Part shown: positions 1 to 8,679 of the stretch, one piece after another | Position numbering within the stretch: position 1 is the stretch's first letter | Layout of the letters: each line of letters opens with the position of its first letter | Source: an uncultured Candidatus Melainabacteria bacterium | Lineage (GTDB): Bacteria; Cyanobacteriota; Vampirovibrionia; Gastranaerophilales; Gastranaerophilaceae | Reading direction: 5' to 3' | DNA: 64,000 bases | NCBI GenBank assembly: GCA_934667125.1 | Contig: CAKULF010000001.1 | Coordinates: 496,001-560,000, forward strand | The notes under the pieces: model-generated | Databases searched by the model: none | What the model was told of the DNA's origin: nothing | The model's input: only the letters and a program-made list of their open reading frames with translations | Translations under genes and position numbers: made by a program

Positions 1-1092
1 GCACTGTTGCATTTGGGCTCTTGGCAAGACGTTACAACCCTTGTTAATATTGAAATTACGCCGACTTTACAAAGAAATCTGAATGTATTTACAAGACACA
101 AATGGATTACAACAAGCGATATTGTTCAAAACTGGTTTGAAGCAAATATTACTCTTGCAACGAGCTACGCCGAACAAGGCTCTCCATTGGCGTTTGAGCT
201 TATAAATAAAATCAATAAAGAACTTTCAAAAGAAAGTGATTCAAAAGCGGATAGCTTAAAAGTCAAGCTGGCATACGCTTTAGCCATTGCTAACACAGCC
301 CAAGGCAATGTTGATGAGTCTGATGGCATTTTGCAAGAAATTTTAACCGATTATTCTTATGTTATTGATAGCCCGAATATGGTTAATTTATGGAACATTA
401 TAAGTTTAATCAATAAAATTTTAAGACAAGATTTTGACACAATTAAAAATGAACTTTTTGAAGCAAGTGCTTATGCTAATAATTGCGGTGATGATGTGGC
501 TAAAAACCTTATCAAGACACTGCTTGCCTATGTTTTATTAGAAGAAAAATCATACTTAAAAGCAATTGAAGTTGCAAGCGAACAAATGCAATATTTTTCA
601 TCCAAAAAAATAGCTTTTGGAGCGCTTCTAGCTTGGTATATCACAGCTTCAGCCACTGTTTACAATAACACCAAAATGAATTGCGTTGAAATTTGCGAAA
701 AAGCGGTTAAAATTTGCGACAATGTTCCAAATAACAACTACTATTTCAAAATCCTTTTCCAAGAACTTTTAGCAAAAATTTATCTAAAACAAGATGATAA
801 AGAAAGTGCCAAAATGTATTGCGATATGGCACTTCAAAGCGCAATTCAAAACGAATTATACTATCTTCAAGCAAGATTAAATCTTTTAAAAACAACAATT
901 GCTCGTGAATATATTAATTCAAAACCCGAAAAAGAAAAGCATGACTATGCGCAAAATATCTTGAAAATGTATTCTAGGACAATGGATTTAGCAAGAAGAA
1001 TTAATCTTGATAATATGGTTAAAAAGATTAATAAAGAACAAATGTCTTTTAGAGCATTTTGCCAGTTAAATAGAATAATAGAGGATAAATAG
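1..1092 (+). CDS. Helical-repeat (TPR-like) protein, 5' truncated
   Basis: The reading frame is open to the left edge of the window, so the gene starts upstream; the TTG at position 7 need not be the start. The visible 363 residues are almost entirely alpha-helical, with regularly spaced Ala/Leu/Tyr positions typical of tetratricopeptide-like solenoids (for example KLAYALAIANTAQGNVDES and LAKIYLKQDDKESAKMYC, each followed by a second helix). No catalytic motif, membrane segment or signal peptide is visible in this part. It ends 11 bp before an acyltransferase on the same strand and may be co-transcribed with it. TPR solenoids usually bind other proteins; nothing here identifies the partner. 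A missing N-terminal domain, such as a regulator or kinase domain, cannot be excluded. Confidence 0.6.
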   Translation, partial: ALLHLGSWQDVTTLVNIEITPTLQRNLNVFTRHKWITTSDIVQNWFEANITLATSYAEQGSPLAFELINKINKELSKESDSKADSLKVKLAYALAIANTAQGNVDESDGILQEILTDYSYVIDSPNMVNLWNIISLINKILRQDFDTIKNELFEASAYANNCGDDVAKNLIKTLLAYVLLEEKSYLKAIEVASEQMQYFSSKKIAFGALLAWYITASATVYNNTKMNCVEICEKAVKICDNVPNNNYYFKILFQELLAKIYLKQDDKESAKMYCDMALQSAIQNELYYLQARLNLLKTTIAREYINSKPEKEKHDYAQNILKMYSRTMDLARRINLDNMVKKINKEQMSFRAFCQLNRIIEDK

Positions 1093-1103
1093 GACTATAT
1101 ATT

Positions 1104-1931
1104 ATGAAAACTAAATCTCCGGAACATTTGTATAGTAATACTCCGCCAACTATTTTAAGAAACAGAGAAGAAAAATTCAGAACAGCCAAAGACAATCCAT
1201 TTTGGCAAATGGTAGCGAATTATGTTTTTTCTCGAATGGTTCAAGCAAGATTTCACTCTTTTATGTACAAAGGGAAAGAAAATCTTGAAAAACGTGATAA
1301 GACTAAGGCTACGATATTCTACACAAACCACAACAATTGGTGGGACGGGATTATAGGCTATAGTGTCGTACATCATATTTTGCACACACGTTTTCGTCTA
1401 ATGATTGAAGAGATGAATCGTTTTCCTCTTTTTCAGTATATCGGCTGCTTTCCAATAAACAAAAAAACTCCACAAGACGCTATAAAAGCACTTAAATATG
1501 CAGCTTCAACCTTAAAAGATAGCGACATCAGCTTTTGGCTTTTCCCACAAGGAATTATCCGTCCGCCACATTATAGACCTGAAGTTTTCCAATCAGGGAT
1601 AGCTTATATGGTTCAAAATGCGGTTAAACAGTTTGGTGGAGTTAATATTTGTCCTGTTGCAACGAATTATACGTTTTTAAGACAAGATAAACCCGAAGTT
1701 GTGATGGAATTTGGCGAAGTTCAAACTTTCCATGAATTTAATTATGATAGAAAAGAATTTTGCCATAAACTTGAAAAAGAATTTGAAGAATTTTGCGACA
1801 ATCAACAAAAACAAATCTCAAGCGGAAATTTTGAGGGTTACAAATATCTTTATAAGCAAAAACTCAGCTGGTGGAGAGATATTGAGCGCCATCTTCGCAA
1901 TATTGGTATGAAGAAAAATGACAAAATATAA
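1104..1931 (+). CDS. PlsC-family 1-acyl-glycerophosphate acyltransferase-like protein
   Basis: Probable phospholipid acyltransferase that transfers an acyl chain to a lysophosphatidate-type acceptor at the membrane. The family motif HX4D is present as HNNWWD near residue 77. The substrate-binding block is seen as FPINKKTPQDA and the third block as FPQGIIRP, where most PlsC proteins have FPEGTRS; the Glu to Gln change is worth noting. At 275 residues it is within the family range, and no clear transmembrane helix is visible, so association is probably peripheral. The 3' end overlaps the following ROK kinase by 14 nt, which implies translational coupling. The exact acceptor (lysophosphatidate, a glycolipid or a carotenoid-type lipid) cannot be told from sequence. 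Confidence 0.8.
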   Translation: MKTKSPEHLYSNTPPTILRNREEKFRTAKDNPFWQMVANYVFSRMVQARFHSFMYKGKENLEKRDKTKATIFYTNHNNWWDGIIGYSVVHHILHTRFRLMIEEMNRFPLFQYIGCFPINKKTPQDAIKALKYAASTLKDSDISFWLFPQGIIRPPHYRPEVFQSGIAYMVQNAVKQFGGVNICPVATNYTFLRQDKPEVVMEFGEVQTFHEFNYDRKEFCHKLEKEFEEFCDNQQKQISSGNFEGYKYLYKQKLSWWRDIERHLRNIGMKKNDKI

Positions 1932-2874
1932 TATCGGAATAGATTTAGGCGGAACAAAAATTCTAGCCTGCATAATTCAAAAAAGCGATAGAAAAGTTCT
2001 TTTTGAAGTTAAGAAAAAGACAAAAAAAGACAAAGGAAACGAAAAAATCTTATCTAAAATTTTTGAAACTTTAGATGAATTATTTAAAATTTCAAAAATT
2101 AAAAAAGACGAAATCGGGCTCATATCAATAGCTAGCGCAGGTCAAATTGATAAAGAAAACGGAATTTTGATTGATTCATCAAATTTAGAATGCCAAAATC
2201 TTGAAATTAAGAAAAATTTAGAAGAAAGATATAATGTTAAAACCTACATCCTAAACGACGTTGAGGCTTCAACGATTGGCGAATTAATGATAGGCTCGGC
2301 TCAAAAATGTAACAGCGCCGTTTGTATTTTTATCGGCACAGGAATAGGTTCAGCCATAGTTATAAACCGCAAAATCTACAATGGTCAAGGTTTTGCAGGC
2401 GAAATAGGTCATACTATCGTTCAGCAATACGGAAAAGCCTGCGCTTGTGGCGCTGAGGGGTGTCTTGAAGCTTATGCTTCACGCAGCGCAATAGAAAAAA
2501 ATATCAAAAATGCTATCAAAAAAGGAAGAAAATCTTTAATTCAAGATTTTTGCGATTTGAATAATATTTCAACAAAACACATAAAAATGGCGCTGGATGG
2601 GCTTGATAGCGTTGTTTGCCAAGCTGTTGAAGAAGCGGAAGAATTTTTATCAACAGGAATTGCAAATGTGATAAATTTTCTAAATCCCGAGCTTATAATC
2701 CTTGGGGGAGGCTTAATTCAAGGGATTGATGAAATATACAATAAAACGATTTATCTTGCAAAAAATAAAGCTCTTAAAACTTCTGTTCAATTAACCGAAT
2801 TTAAAAAAGCCAAATTAGAGGACTATAGCGGGGTTTTAGGCGCAAGTTTAATAGAAGAATATAATAATGCTTAA
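1918..2874 (+). CDS. ROK-family sugar kinase (glucokinase-like)
   Basis: Cytoplasmic ATP-dependent sugar kinase, most likely glucokinase feeding glycolysis. The N-terminal phosphate-binding motif GIDLGGTKI lies at residues 7-15, the second ATP motif around GTGIGSAIV, and the ROK zinc-binding signature CACGAEGCLE near residue 178. The upstream GEIGH segment holds the conserved His. The length of 318 is normal for the family. The start ATG lies inside the end of the acyltransferase gene, and the 3' end overlaps mfd by 8 nt, so the three genes form a tightly coupled unit. ROK kinases also act on N-acetylmannosamine, fructose or allose; glucose is the default assignment and is inferred. Confidence 0.85.
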   Translation: MTKYNIGIDLGGTKILACIIQKSDRKVLFEVKKKTKKDKGNEKILSKIFETLDELFKISKIKKDEIGLISIASAGQIDKENGILIDSSNLECQNLEIKKNLEERYNVKTYILNDVEASTIGELMIGSAQKCNSAVCIFIGTGIGSAIVINRKIYNGQGFAGEIGHTIVQQYGKACACGAEGCLEAYASRSAIEKNIKNAIKKGRKSLIQDFCDLNNISTKHIKMALDGLDSVVCQAVEEAEEFLSTGIANVINFLNPELIILGGGLIQGIDEIYNKTIYLAKNKALKTSVQLTEFKKAKLEDYSGVLGASLIEEYNNA

Positions 2875-5800
2875 CTTAAATTTTGATTTTTTAAAAAATT
2901 TTCTAAATTCAAATTTTACGGAAAATCTCGCTCTTAATGGGCTTATTTCGCCTTTTGATTTGTTTTTGGTTGAAAAAATTTTAAAAAACAAAAAGATTTT
3001 ATATTTAACTTCCTCCGAGCAAGAAGCTCTAAAAGCTCAAAAAGACCTCAAAAGCCTTTTAAATATTGACTCATACCTTTTTCCAAATCAGGAAATTAAC
3101 CCTTATAGCGAGCTTGATAAAAATTATTATATCTATCAAGAACAATTAAATTTGCTTTTAAATAAGCCGAATTTGATTATAGCAAACGCAAAAGCGCTAT
3201 TGGAGAAGTTTCCGAGCGAAAAATTTTATAAAAAAAATCAAATAATTTTCAAAAAAGATACTTCAATCGACTATTCAAAAATAGCCCAAATTTTAATTTC
3301 TTATGGCTATAAAAGAACAACGAACGTTTCTGATATCGGCGAATTTGCGCTAAGGGGCGACATTTTAGATATTTATACCTTAGAGAATAATCCTGTTCGT
3401 ATTGAATTTTTTGCAGACACAATTGAAGATATCAGATTTTTTAACCCTGTTAGCCAAAAAAGTTTTAAACATATAGAAGAAATTACCGTATATCCTTTGT
3501 ATAAGTTCATTTTGGACGATAAAAACAAGAAAAATTTTATAAATTCTATTAAAATTAAGCCCGAGGATGACGAGTTTAGAGCAAAAATTAAAAACGAATT
3601 AATTGAAAAAATCTCTGAAATTGGCTATTTTGAGGGGATTGAGTACTATCAAAATTATTTTATGGACGACACGTATAGCGTTTTTGATTATTTTAAGGAT
3701 TATATTATTGTTTTTAAAGAATCTTCAAGCGTTTTTTCAAAGTACGAAAACCTTGATATGACTTACATTCAAAGCTATCAAGACGCAATTGAGTCTAATT
3801 TTAAGTTAGAATTAAACAATTTAAACCACTTTAATAATAGTGAATTTTTAAGCAATATCAAGCCTTTTAAGACTATTTCGATTGATAATTTTTTAACTGA
3901 AAATTATGACAAATTGATTGAATTTAATACGAGCCTGCCTCCGATTTTTTCTTCAAATGTTGATAATATTGCAAAATACATCAAAAAATCTTTAAATAAT
4001 GGCTTTAAAATCTATATTTGCTCAAATTTTCCAACTCGTTTGAAAGAAATTTTTGAAGAACTTGAAATTTTTTCTGATGATTTATTTTATTTTCCAAACA
4101 TCTCCACAGGTGGCGCTATATCTGAAGATAAGCTTATTTCAGACGACAAGATTTTAATTTTAACCGACAAAGAACTCTTCAATCAAAAAACAAGAGATGT
4201 AACTTCTAAAAAATATTATTCCAACAAACAATCGGTCGAATATATTGAAAATGTTAATGATATCAAACTTGATGAATATGTAGTTCACTCTATACACGGT
4301 ATTGGGATATATCGAGGACTCACAAAGCAAGAACTGGACGGCAATTCAAAGGATTATCTTGAAATTGAATTTGCAAATAATGACAAATTATTCATGCCAG
4401 CCGAGCAAATCAATCTATTAAGCCGCTATAGAGGTTCAAACTCTGTTAAGCCAAAGCTTTCCAAGATGGGCGGAACGGTTTGGGAAAATACTAAAACAAA
4501 AGTTAAAAAAGAACTTGAATTAATCACTTACGATTTATTGGATTTATACGCAAAGCGCAAACTCGCCAATGGCATATCTTTCGAGCCTGATTCAACTTGG
4601 CAGTTTGAAATGGAAGATAATTTTGAATATATCGAAACTCCGGATCAAATGAAAGCTATTGTTGAAGTTAAAAAGGATATGGAAGACACCAAGCCGATGG
4701 ATAGGTTAATTTGTGCCGACGTTGGTTTTGGAAAAACAGAAATTGCTATTCGTGCTTTATTTAAAGCGGTTATGAGCGGTTATCAGGCGGCTTTAATTGC
4801 TCCAACTACCATTCTTACTATGCAACATTTTGAAACAATTAAAGAAAGATTTGAGCCATACGATGTTCGAGTTGGAATGTTAAATAGATTTTGCACAAAA
4901 AAAGAACAAAAAGACTTGATTGAAAAAATTAACAATGGCGAAATTGATGTCGTTGTTGGAACACATCGATTATTGTCTGAAGATATCAATTTTAAAAAGC
5001 TTGGCTTGCTGGTTATAGATGAAGAGCATAAATTCGGCGTTCGCCACAAAGAAAAACTAAAACAATTTAAGGAAAACATCGATATATTGTCTTTAAGCGC
5101 TACACCTATTCCTAGAACGCTCAATATGGCACTGTCTGGCTTAAAAGATTTATCCGTTATCAACACTCCCCCTAAAAACAGACTTCCAATCAAAACTTAT
5201 GTTGGCGAATATTCCCCAACTTATATTAAAAACGCCATAAATCAAGAAATGCAAAGAGATGGGCAAATATATTATTTGTATAATCGGGTTGAAACAATTG
5301 AAAGATTTAAAAAAACGCTTCAAGAAATTGTTCCAAACGCAAGAATAGCCATTGCTCACGGACAAATGCACGAAAAACAGCTGGAAGAAGTTATATATAA
5401 ATTTGCCCAAAAAGAATTTGATATTCTTTTATGTACAACTATAATTGAATCCGGTCTTGATATTCCAAATGCTAATACGATAATTGTTCATGATGCTGTT
5501 AATTTCGGTTTAGCCCAATTATATCAACTTCGAGGAAGGGTTGGAAGAAGCGACAGACAAGCGTATTGCTTCTGCTTTTATAAGAAAAATAAAGAATTAA
5601 ACGAGCAATCAAGAAAAAGATTGGAATCCATTAAAGAATTTACAAGCCTTGGAAGCGGATATCAAATTGCTCTTAGAGATATTGAAATCAGAGGGGTTGG
5701 AAGCCTTTTGGGAACTCATCAACACGGACAAATGGTTTCTGTTGGGTTTGATACGTATTGCAACTTGTTAAACGAATGTATTGAAGATATCAAGCAAAAA

Positions 5801-6328
5801 CAAAATAAAAATCCTTATGAAATTAATAATTCAAAGAAAAATAAGCCGACAATTGTTGACATCCAAGCCGACGCTTATATTCCAGACGATTGGGCAACAA
5901 CTTATGAACAAAAAATTCTTGAATATAAAAGAATTTCAGACGTTAGCGATTTATCCGAACTTGAAAATATGAAGTTGAATTTAAAAGATAGGTTTGGAAA
6001 TATTCCGCCTAATGTTGAAAATTTGATAAAACTTGTTAAAATCAGACTTCTTGCGACAAATGCTTCTATTATTTCAATTCGTGAACAAGGAAATACAATC
6101 AGAATTAATACCCCATTTACTATGCAAGAGTGGATATATCTAAAAAATCATATTGATTCTAAAATTGTTAAGCATTTTACTTTTACACCGCCGCCCAAAA
6201 ACGCAAGCGGCACTAAGGGAATACTTCTTATGAATAAACGTGAAGATGATTTTTGTGAAATATTTAACAAATTGGCAGATTTGTTTTATCATATATCTGA
6301 AGTAGTAATGAGTTTTAAAATTAATTAA
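2867..6328 (+). CDS. mfd: Transcription-repair coupling factor Mfd
   Basis: ATP-dependent DNA translocase that removes stalled RNA polymerase at lesions and recruits UvrA. All the usual parts are in order across 1153 residues. First is an N-terminal UvrB-homology region (PYSELDKNYY, LRGDILDIY). Near residues 475-540 is the CarD-like polymerase-interaction domain (EYVVHSIHGIGIYRG to FMPAEQINLLSRY). Then come the translocase motor with Walker A ADVGFGKTEIA near 620, the DEEH box VIDEEHKFGVRHKE near 710, SATPIPRT and the QLRGRVGRS motif VI, and finally the C-terminal TRCF domain. It starts within the end of the ROK kinase gene. No missing motif was noticed. Confidence 0.97.
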   Translation: MLNLNFDFLKNFLNSNFTENLALNGLISPFDLFLVEKILKNKKILYLTSSEQEALKAQKDLKSLLNIDSYLFPNQEINPYSELDKNYYIYQEQLNLLLNKPNLIIANAKALLEKFPSEKFYKKNQIIFKKDTSIDYSKIAQILISYGYKRTTNVSDIGEFALRGDILDIYTLENNPVRIEFFADTIEDIRFFNPVSQKSFKHIEEITVYPLYKFILDDKNKKNFINSIKIKPEDDEFRAKIKNELIEKISEIGYFEGIEYYQNYFMDDTYSVFDYFKDYIIVFKESSSVFSKYENLDMTYIQSYQDAIESNFKLELNNLNHFNNSEFLSNIKPFKTISIDNFLTENYDKLIEFNTSLPPIFSSNVDNIAKYIKKSLNNGFKIYICSNFPTRLKEIFEELEIFSDDLFYFPNISTGGAISEDKLISDDKILILTDKELFNQKTRDVTSKKYYSNKQSVEYIENVNDIKLDEYVVHSIHGIGIYRGLTKQELDGNSKDYLEIEFANNDKLFMPAEQINLLSRYRGSNSVKPKLSKMGGTVWENTKTKVKKELELITYDLLDLYAKRKLANGISFEPDSTWQFEMEDNFEYIETPDQMKAIVEVKKDMEDTKPMDRLICADVGFGKTEIAIRALFKAVMSGYQAALIAPTTILTMQHFETIKERFEPYDVRVGMLNRFCTKKEQKDLIEKINNGEIDVVVGTHRLLSEDINFKKLGLLVIDEEHKFGVRHKEKLKQFKENIDILSLSATPIPRTLNMALSGLKDLSVINTPPKNRLPIKTYVGEYSPTYIKNAINQEMQRDGQIYYLYNRVETIERFKKTLQEIVPNARIAIAHGQMHEKQLEEVIYKFAQKEFDILLCTTIIESGLDIPNANTIIVHDAVNFGLAQLYQLRGRVGRSDRQAYCFCFYKKNKELNEQSRKRLESIKEFTSLGSGYQIALRDIEIRGVGSLLGTHQHGQMVSVGFDTYCNLLNECIEDIKQKQNKNPYEINNSKKNKPTIVDIQADAYIPDDWATTYEQKILEYKRISDVSDLSELENMKLNLKDRFGNIPPNVENLIKLVKIRLLATNASIISIREQGNTIRINTPFTMQEWIYLKNHIDSKIVKHFTFTPPPKNASGTKGILLMNKREDDFCEIFNKLADLFYHISEVVMSFKIN

Positions 6329-6346
6329 TATTAATCAGGAGGAAAC

Positions 6347-7510
6347 ATGAAATTTACAAAACTAGCGGCAAGCCTTTTAATTTCAACTATGATATTTTGT
6401 GGTTGTGCTAAAGATAATTCTGTCGCAATAAGAGTTAACGACGCCGTTATCACACAAAAAGAATTTAAAGATGACTATACAAGAATTAAAAATGCACAAT
6501 TTAAAAATGCTCCTTCTGAAATCAAAAAAGATTCAAGCTATCCTGCTTTGGTCATAAAAGATAGATTAGTTAACGATTTAATCGTTAGAAAACTTTTAAA
6601 TAAAGAATTTGAAAAAAGAAACATAACCGTAACTGAAGATGAAATCACAAGCAAAAAGAATATAATCATTCTTCAAATCGGCTCAGAAGAAAAATTCAAA
6701 AACATCTTGAAAGAAAACAATATCACAGACGAAAGATTACATAGAGATTTATCCGACGAAGTTAGAATGGATAAATTGGTTGAATCTTTAAATTTGGGCA
6801 AAGTTTCTGAAAAAGATGTTGAAAAATACTATAATGCTAATAAGAAAAACTTTGAAGCTCCTGAAAGAGTGCATTGTTATCATATTTTGATTGATACAAA
6901 CAAAGATAGCATTAAAAGAAAAATAGTTGACGAGGACAAAGAAGCTAAATTATCAAGCGCAGATATTGATTCTCGTGCTGAAAAACAAGCAAAAGAAAAT
7001 GAAGCTCTTGTTCAAAAAGTTTTAAAAGAAGCAAAATTAAATCCTAAAAAATTCTCTCAACTTGCAAAACAATATTCTCAAGACACAGCAAGTGCTGAAA
7101 AAGGCGGAGACTTAGGCTTTGCACCACGTGGACAATTTGTTCCGGAATTTGAAAAAGTTGCGTTCTCAACAAAAGTAGGTACAATTTCTGAACCTGTTAA
7201 AACTCAATACGGAACACACATTATCTATGTTAAAGATAAATCAGCAAAAGGAATTCAACCATATTCAAAAGTTAAAAACGACTTAAGAGCATTTTTGACT
7301 CAACAAAAGAAATTTGAAGAAGTCCAAAAATATATCGCAGGCTTGAAATCAAGCGCAAAAATCGAATATATTGATAAATCATTATCTCCTGAAGTTCTTA
7401 AAAAAGAAATGGAAGAAGCGCTTCCAAAACAACTTGAGTTTGAACAAAAAATGAACGCTCCAAAATCAAAGAAAAAATTGATTGATAAGTTAAAAAAAGA
7501 AGATAAATAA
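6347..7510 (+). CDS. Parvulin-type peptidyl-prolyl isomerase lipoprotein (PrsA/SurA-like)
   Basis: Extracytoplasmic folding chaperone. A strong ribosome binding site (AGGAGG) precedes the ATG. Residues 1-20 form a lipoprotein signal (hydrophobic ASLLISTMIF followed by the lipobox FCGC), so mature protein would be lipid-anchored at the Cys near residue 20. A SurA-N-like helical region follows. The parvulin PPIase domain is near residues 165-310 (RVHCYHILI at its start, then GGDLGFAPRGQFVPEFE and YGTHIIYV at its end). An insertion rich in Lys/Glu sits inside the parvulin fold after the first strand (about residues 180-220). The C-terminus is highly charged. It is the last gene before a good intrinsic terminator. 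Confidence 0.88.
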   Translation: MKFTKLAASLLISTMIFCGCAKDNSVAIRVNDAVITQKEFKDDYTRIKNAQFKNAPSEIKKDSSYPALVIKDRLVNDLIVRKLLNKEFEKRNITVTEDEITSKKNIIILQIGSEEKFKNILKENNITDERLHRDLSDEVRMDKLVESLNLGKVSEKDVEKYYNANKKNFEAPERVHCYHILIDTNKDSIKRKIVDEDKEAKLSSADIDSRAEKQAKENEALVQKVLKEAKLNPKKFSQLAKQYSQDTASAEKGGDLGFAPRGQFVPEFEKVAFSTKVGTISEPVKTQYGTHIIYVKDKSAKGIQPYSKVKNDLRAFLTQQKKFEEVQKYIAGLKSSAKIEYIDKSLSPEVLKKEMEEALPKQLEFEQKMNAPKSKKKLIDKLKKEDK

Positions 7511-7524
7511 TTAAACAAATTTTT

Positions 7525-7567
7525 GAAATTAACCGTCAAATGTACAAAAAGGCGGTTAATTTCTTTT
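7525..7567 (+). terminator. Intrinsic terminator after the parvulin lipoprotein gene
   Basis: An 11-bp perfect stem (GAAATTAACCG paired with CGGTTAATTTC) with a 17-nt loop is followed by TTTT. It starts 14 nt after the stop codon of the lipoprotein gene and ends before the ribosome binding site of the next gene. Confidence 0.65.
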
Positions 7568-7588
7568 AAAAAGATTTAAAGGAAAGCT

Positions 7589-8056
7589 ATGGGAAAAATT
7601 GTTAATAAAGAAGAAATTATAAATATTGTTAAAAATTTAAAAAAAGAAAACAAAAAAACGGTTTTTACGAATGGTTGTTTTGATATTTTGCATGTCGGGC
7701 ATGTTAGATATTTAAAGGCTTCTAAAAAATGTGGAGATGTTTTAATTGTTGGAGTTAATTCAGACTCATCCGTTAGAAACCTAAAAGGACCAACTCGCCC
7801 AATAAATAACGAAAACGATAGGGCTGAAATCGTTTCAGAATTGGGTTTTGTGGATTATGTTATATTATTTAGCGAAAATTCGCCTGCTAAATTATTGGAA
7901 GAAATTAAACCCGATATCTACACAAAAGGCGCAGACTACACCCTTGAAACGCTTCCTGAAGCGCCTATTGCGATTAAAAACAATATAAAAGTTGAATTTA
8001 TTAATCTTGTTGAGGGAAAATCTACAACAAACACGATAAAAGCTATAAATAGCTAG
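7589..8056 (+). CDS. rfaE2: RfaE2/HldE-C-type nucleotidyltransferase (heptose-1-phosphate adenylyltransferase-like)
   Basis: Single-domain cytidylyltransferase-fold enzyme of 155 residues. The substrate-binding block TNGCFDILHVGHVRYL (residues 27-42) carries the HxGH nucleotide-binding signature, and the ISSTMIR-like block is replaced by the family form EGKSTTNTI near the C-terminus. This pattern fits the adenylyltransferase half of HldE, which makes ADP-glycero-manno-heptose for lipopolysaccharide core or for glycoprotein heptose. The partner kinase domain is not in the window. The ribosome binding site is AAAGGAAAG. The 3' end overlaps by 4 nt the convergent DtxR-like gene. Related TagD or FAD-synthase activities are less likely but not excluded. 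Confidence 0.82.
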   Translation: MGKIVNKEEIINIVKNLKKENKKTVFTNGCFDILHVGHVRYLKASKKCGDVLIVGVNSDSSVRNLKGPTRPINNENDRAEIVSELGFVDYVILFSENSPAKLLEEIKPDIYTKGADYTLETLPEAPIAIKNNIKVEFINLVEGKSTTNTIKAINS

Positions 8057-8562
8057 CTTTTACACCCCTCGCAGCAACAAGAAGAAGAGTTTTTGCAAGC
8101 TAAACAATTTTCTTTTAGCTTGTCATTTTGAGCAAAATATTTAAAAGAATTGAGCCATTTTGGGCTTTTGCAGGAACAATTGTCTAAAAATTCAACAAAT
8201 GAAACAAATTTTTTCATCAAATCATCATCAAAAGCATATTCAATTTGTTCGATATTGTTTTCAATTTCTTCTTCTTTAACGCACATCACTTTTTTTAAAA
8301 ATTCTTCTAAAACCGCTCTGCGCTTGATTTTTTCTTCAACTTTTTTTAATCCTTTAGCGGTTAGTGTTATATTTTTATAAGGAACATAATTTATATATTC
8401 TTTTTTAGCTAATGCTTTAATAGCGTCCGCCGTTGAAGGGCCGCCAATTTTAAGATATGAAGATATATCTCTTACGATGACTTTTTCATTTTTTTGAAGA
8501 AGTTCAAAAATAGCAAGCAAATATTTTTCAAGACTAAGAGTCAAATCTTTTTTATTTTTCAT
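8053..8562 (-). CDS. DtxR/MntR-like transcriptional regulator with Cys-rich tail and altered metal site
   Basis: A winged-helix DNA-binding domain of the DtxR/MntR family occupies residues 8-70 (LSLEKYLLAIFEL, then the recognition helix region GGPSTADAIKAL and the wing). A dimerisation helix region follows (RRAVLEEFLKKV). Compared with my memory of Bacillus MntR, several metal ligands look absent: the Asp/Glu pair near the N-terminus appears as Lys/Leu, the His of the RHELLE motif is Arg, and the IEH motif is IEY. In contrast the C-terminal 50 residues contain a cluster of Cys (CSCKS, CLACKNSS, then CCCEGC). A different metal or cofactor may therefore be sensed through the tail. The gene stands alone and is convergent with rfaE2. 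Confidence 0.7.
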   Translation of the reverse strand: MKNKKDLTLSLEKYLLAIFELLQKNEKVIVRDISSYLKIGGPSTADAIKALAKKEYINYVPYKNITLTAKGLKKVEEKIKRRAVLEEFLKKVMCVKEEEIENNIEQIEYAFDDDLMKKFVSFVEFLDNCSCKSPKWLNSFKYFAQNDKLKENCLACKNSSSCCCEGCKS

Positions 8563-8679
8563 TCAATTATTTTACATAATTTTAAGAACGTTTGTCAATT
8601 AATCTTGATTTATAAATTCTTTGATGTTTTAATTGAACTGAAATGTTTGGGTATACCATAAAATATTTACGAGGGAAAA

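Noticed and set aside
4783..5193. 136-codon minus-strand frame within mfd
   Set aside because: Lies fully inside conserved helicase motifs of mfd; antisense shadow.
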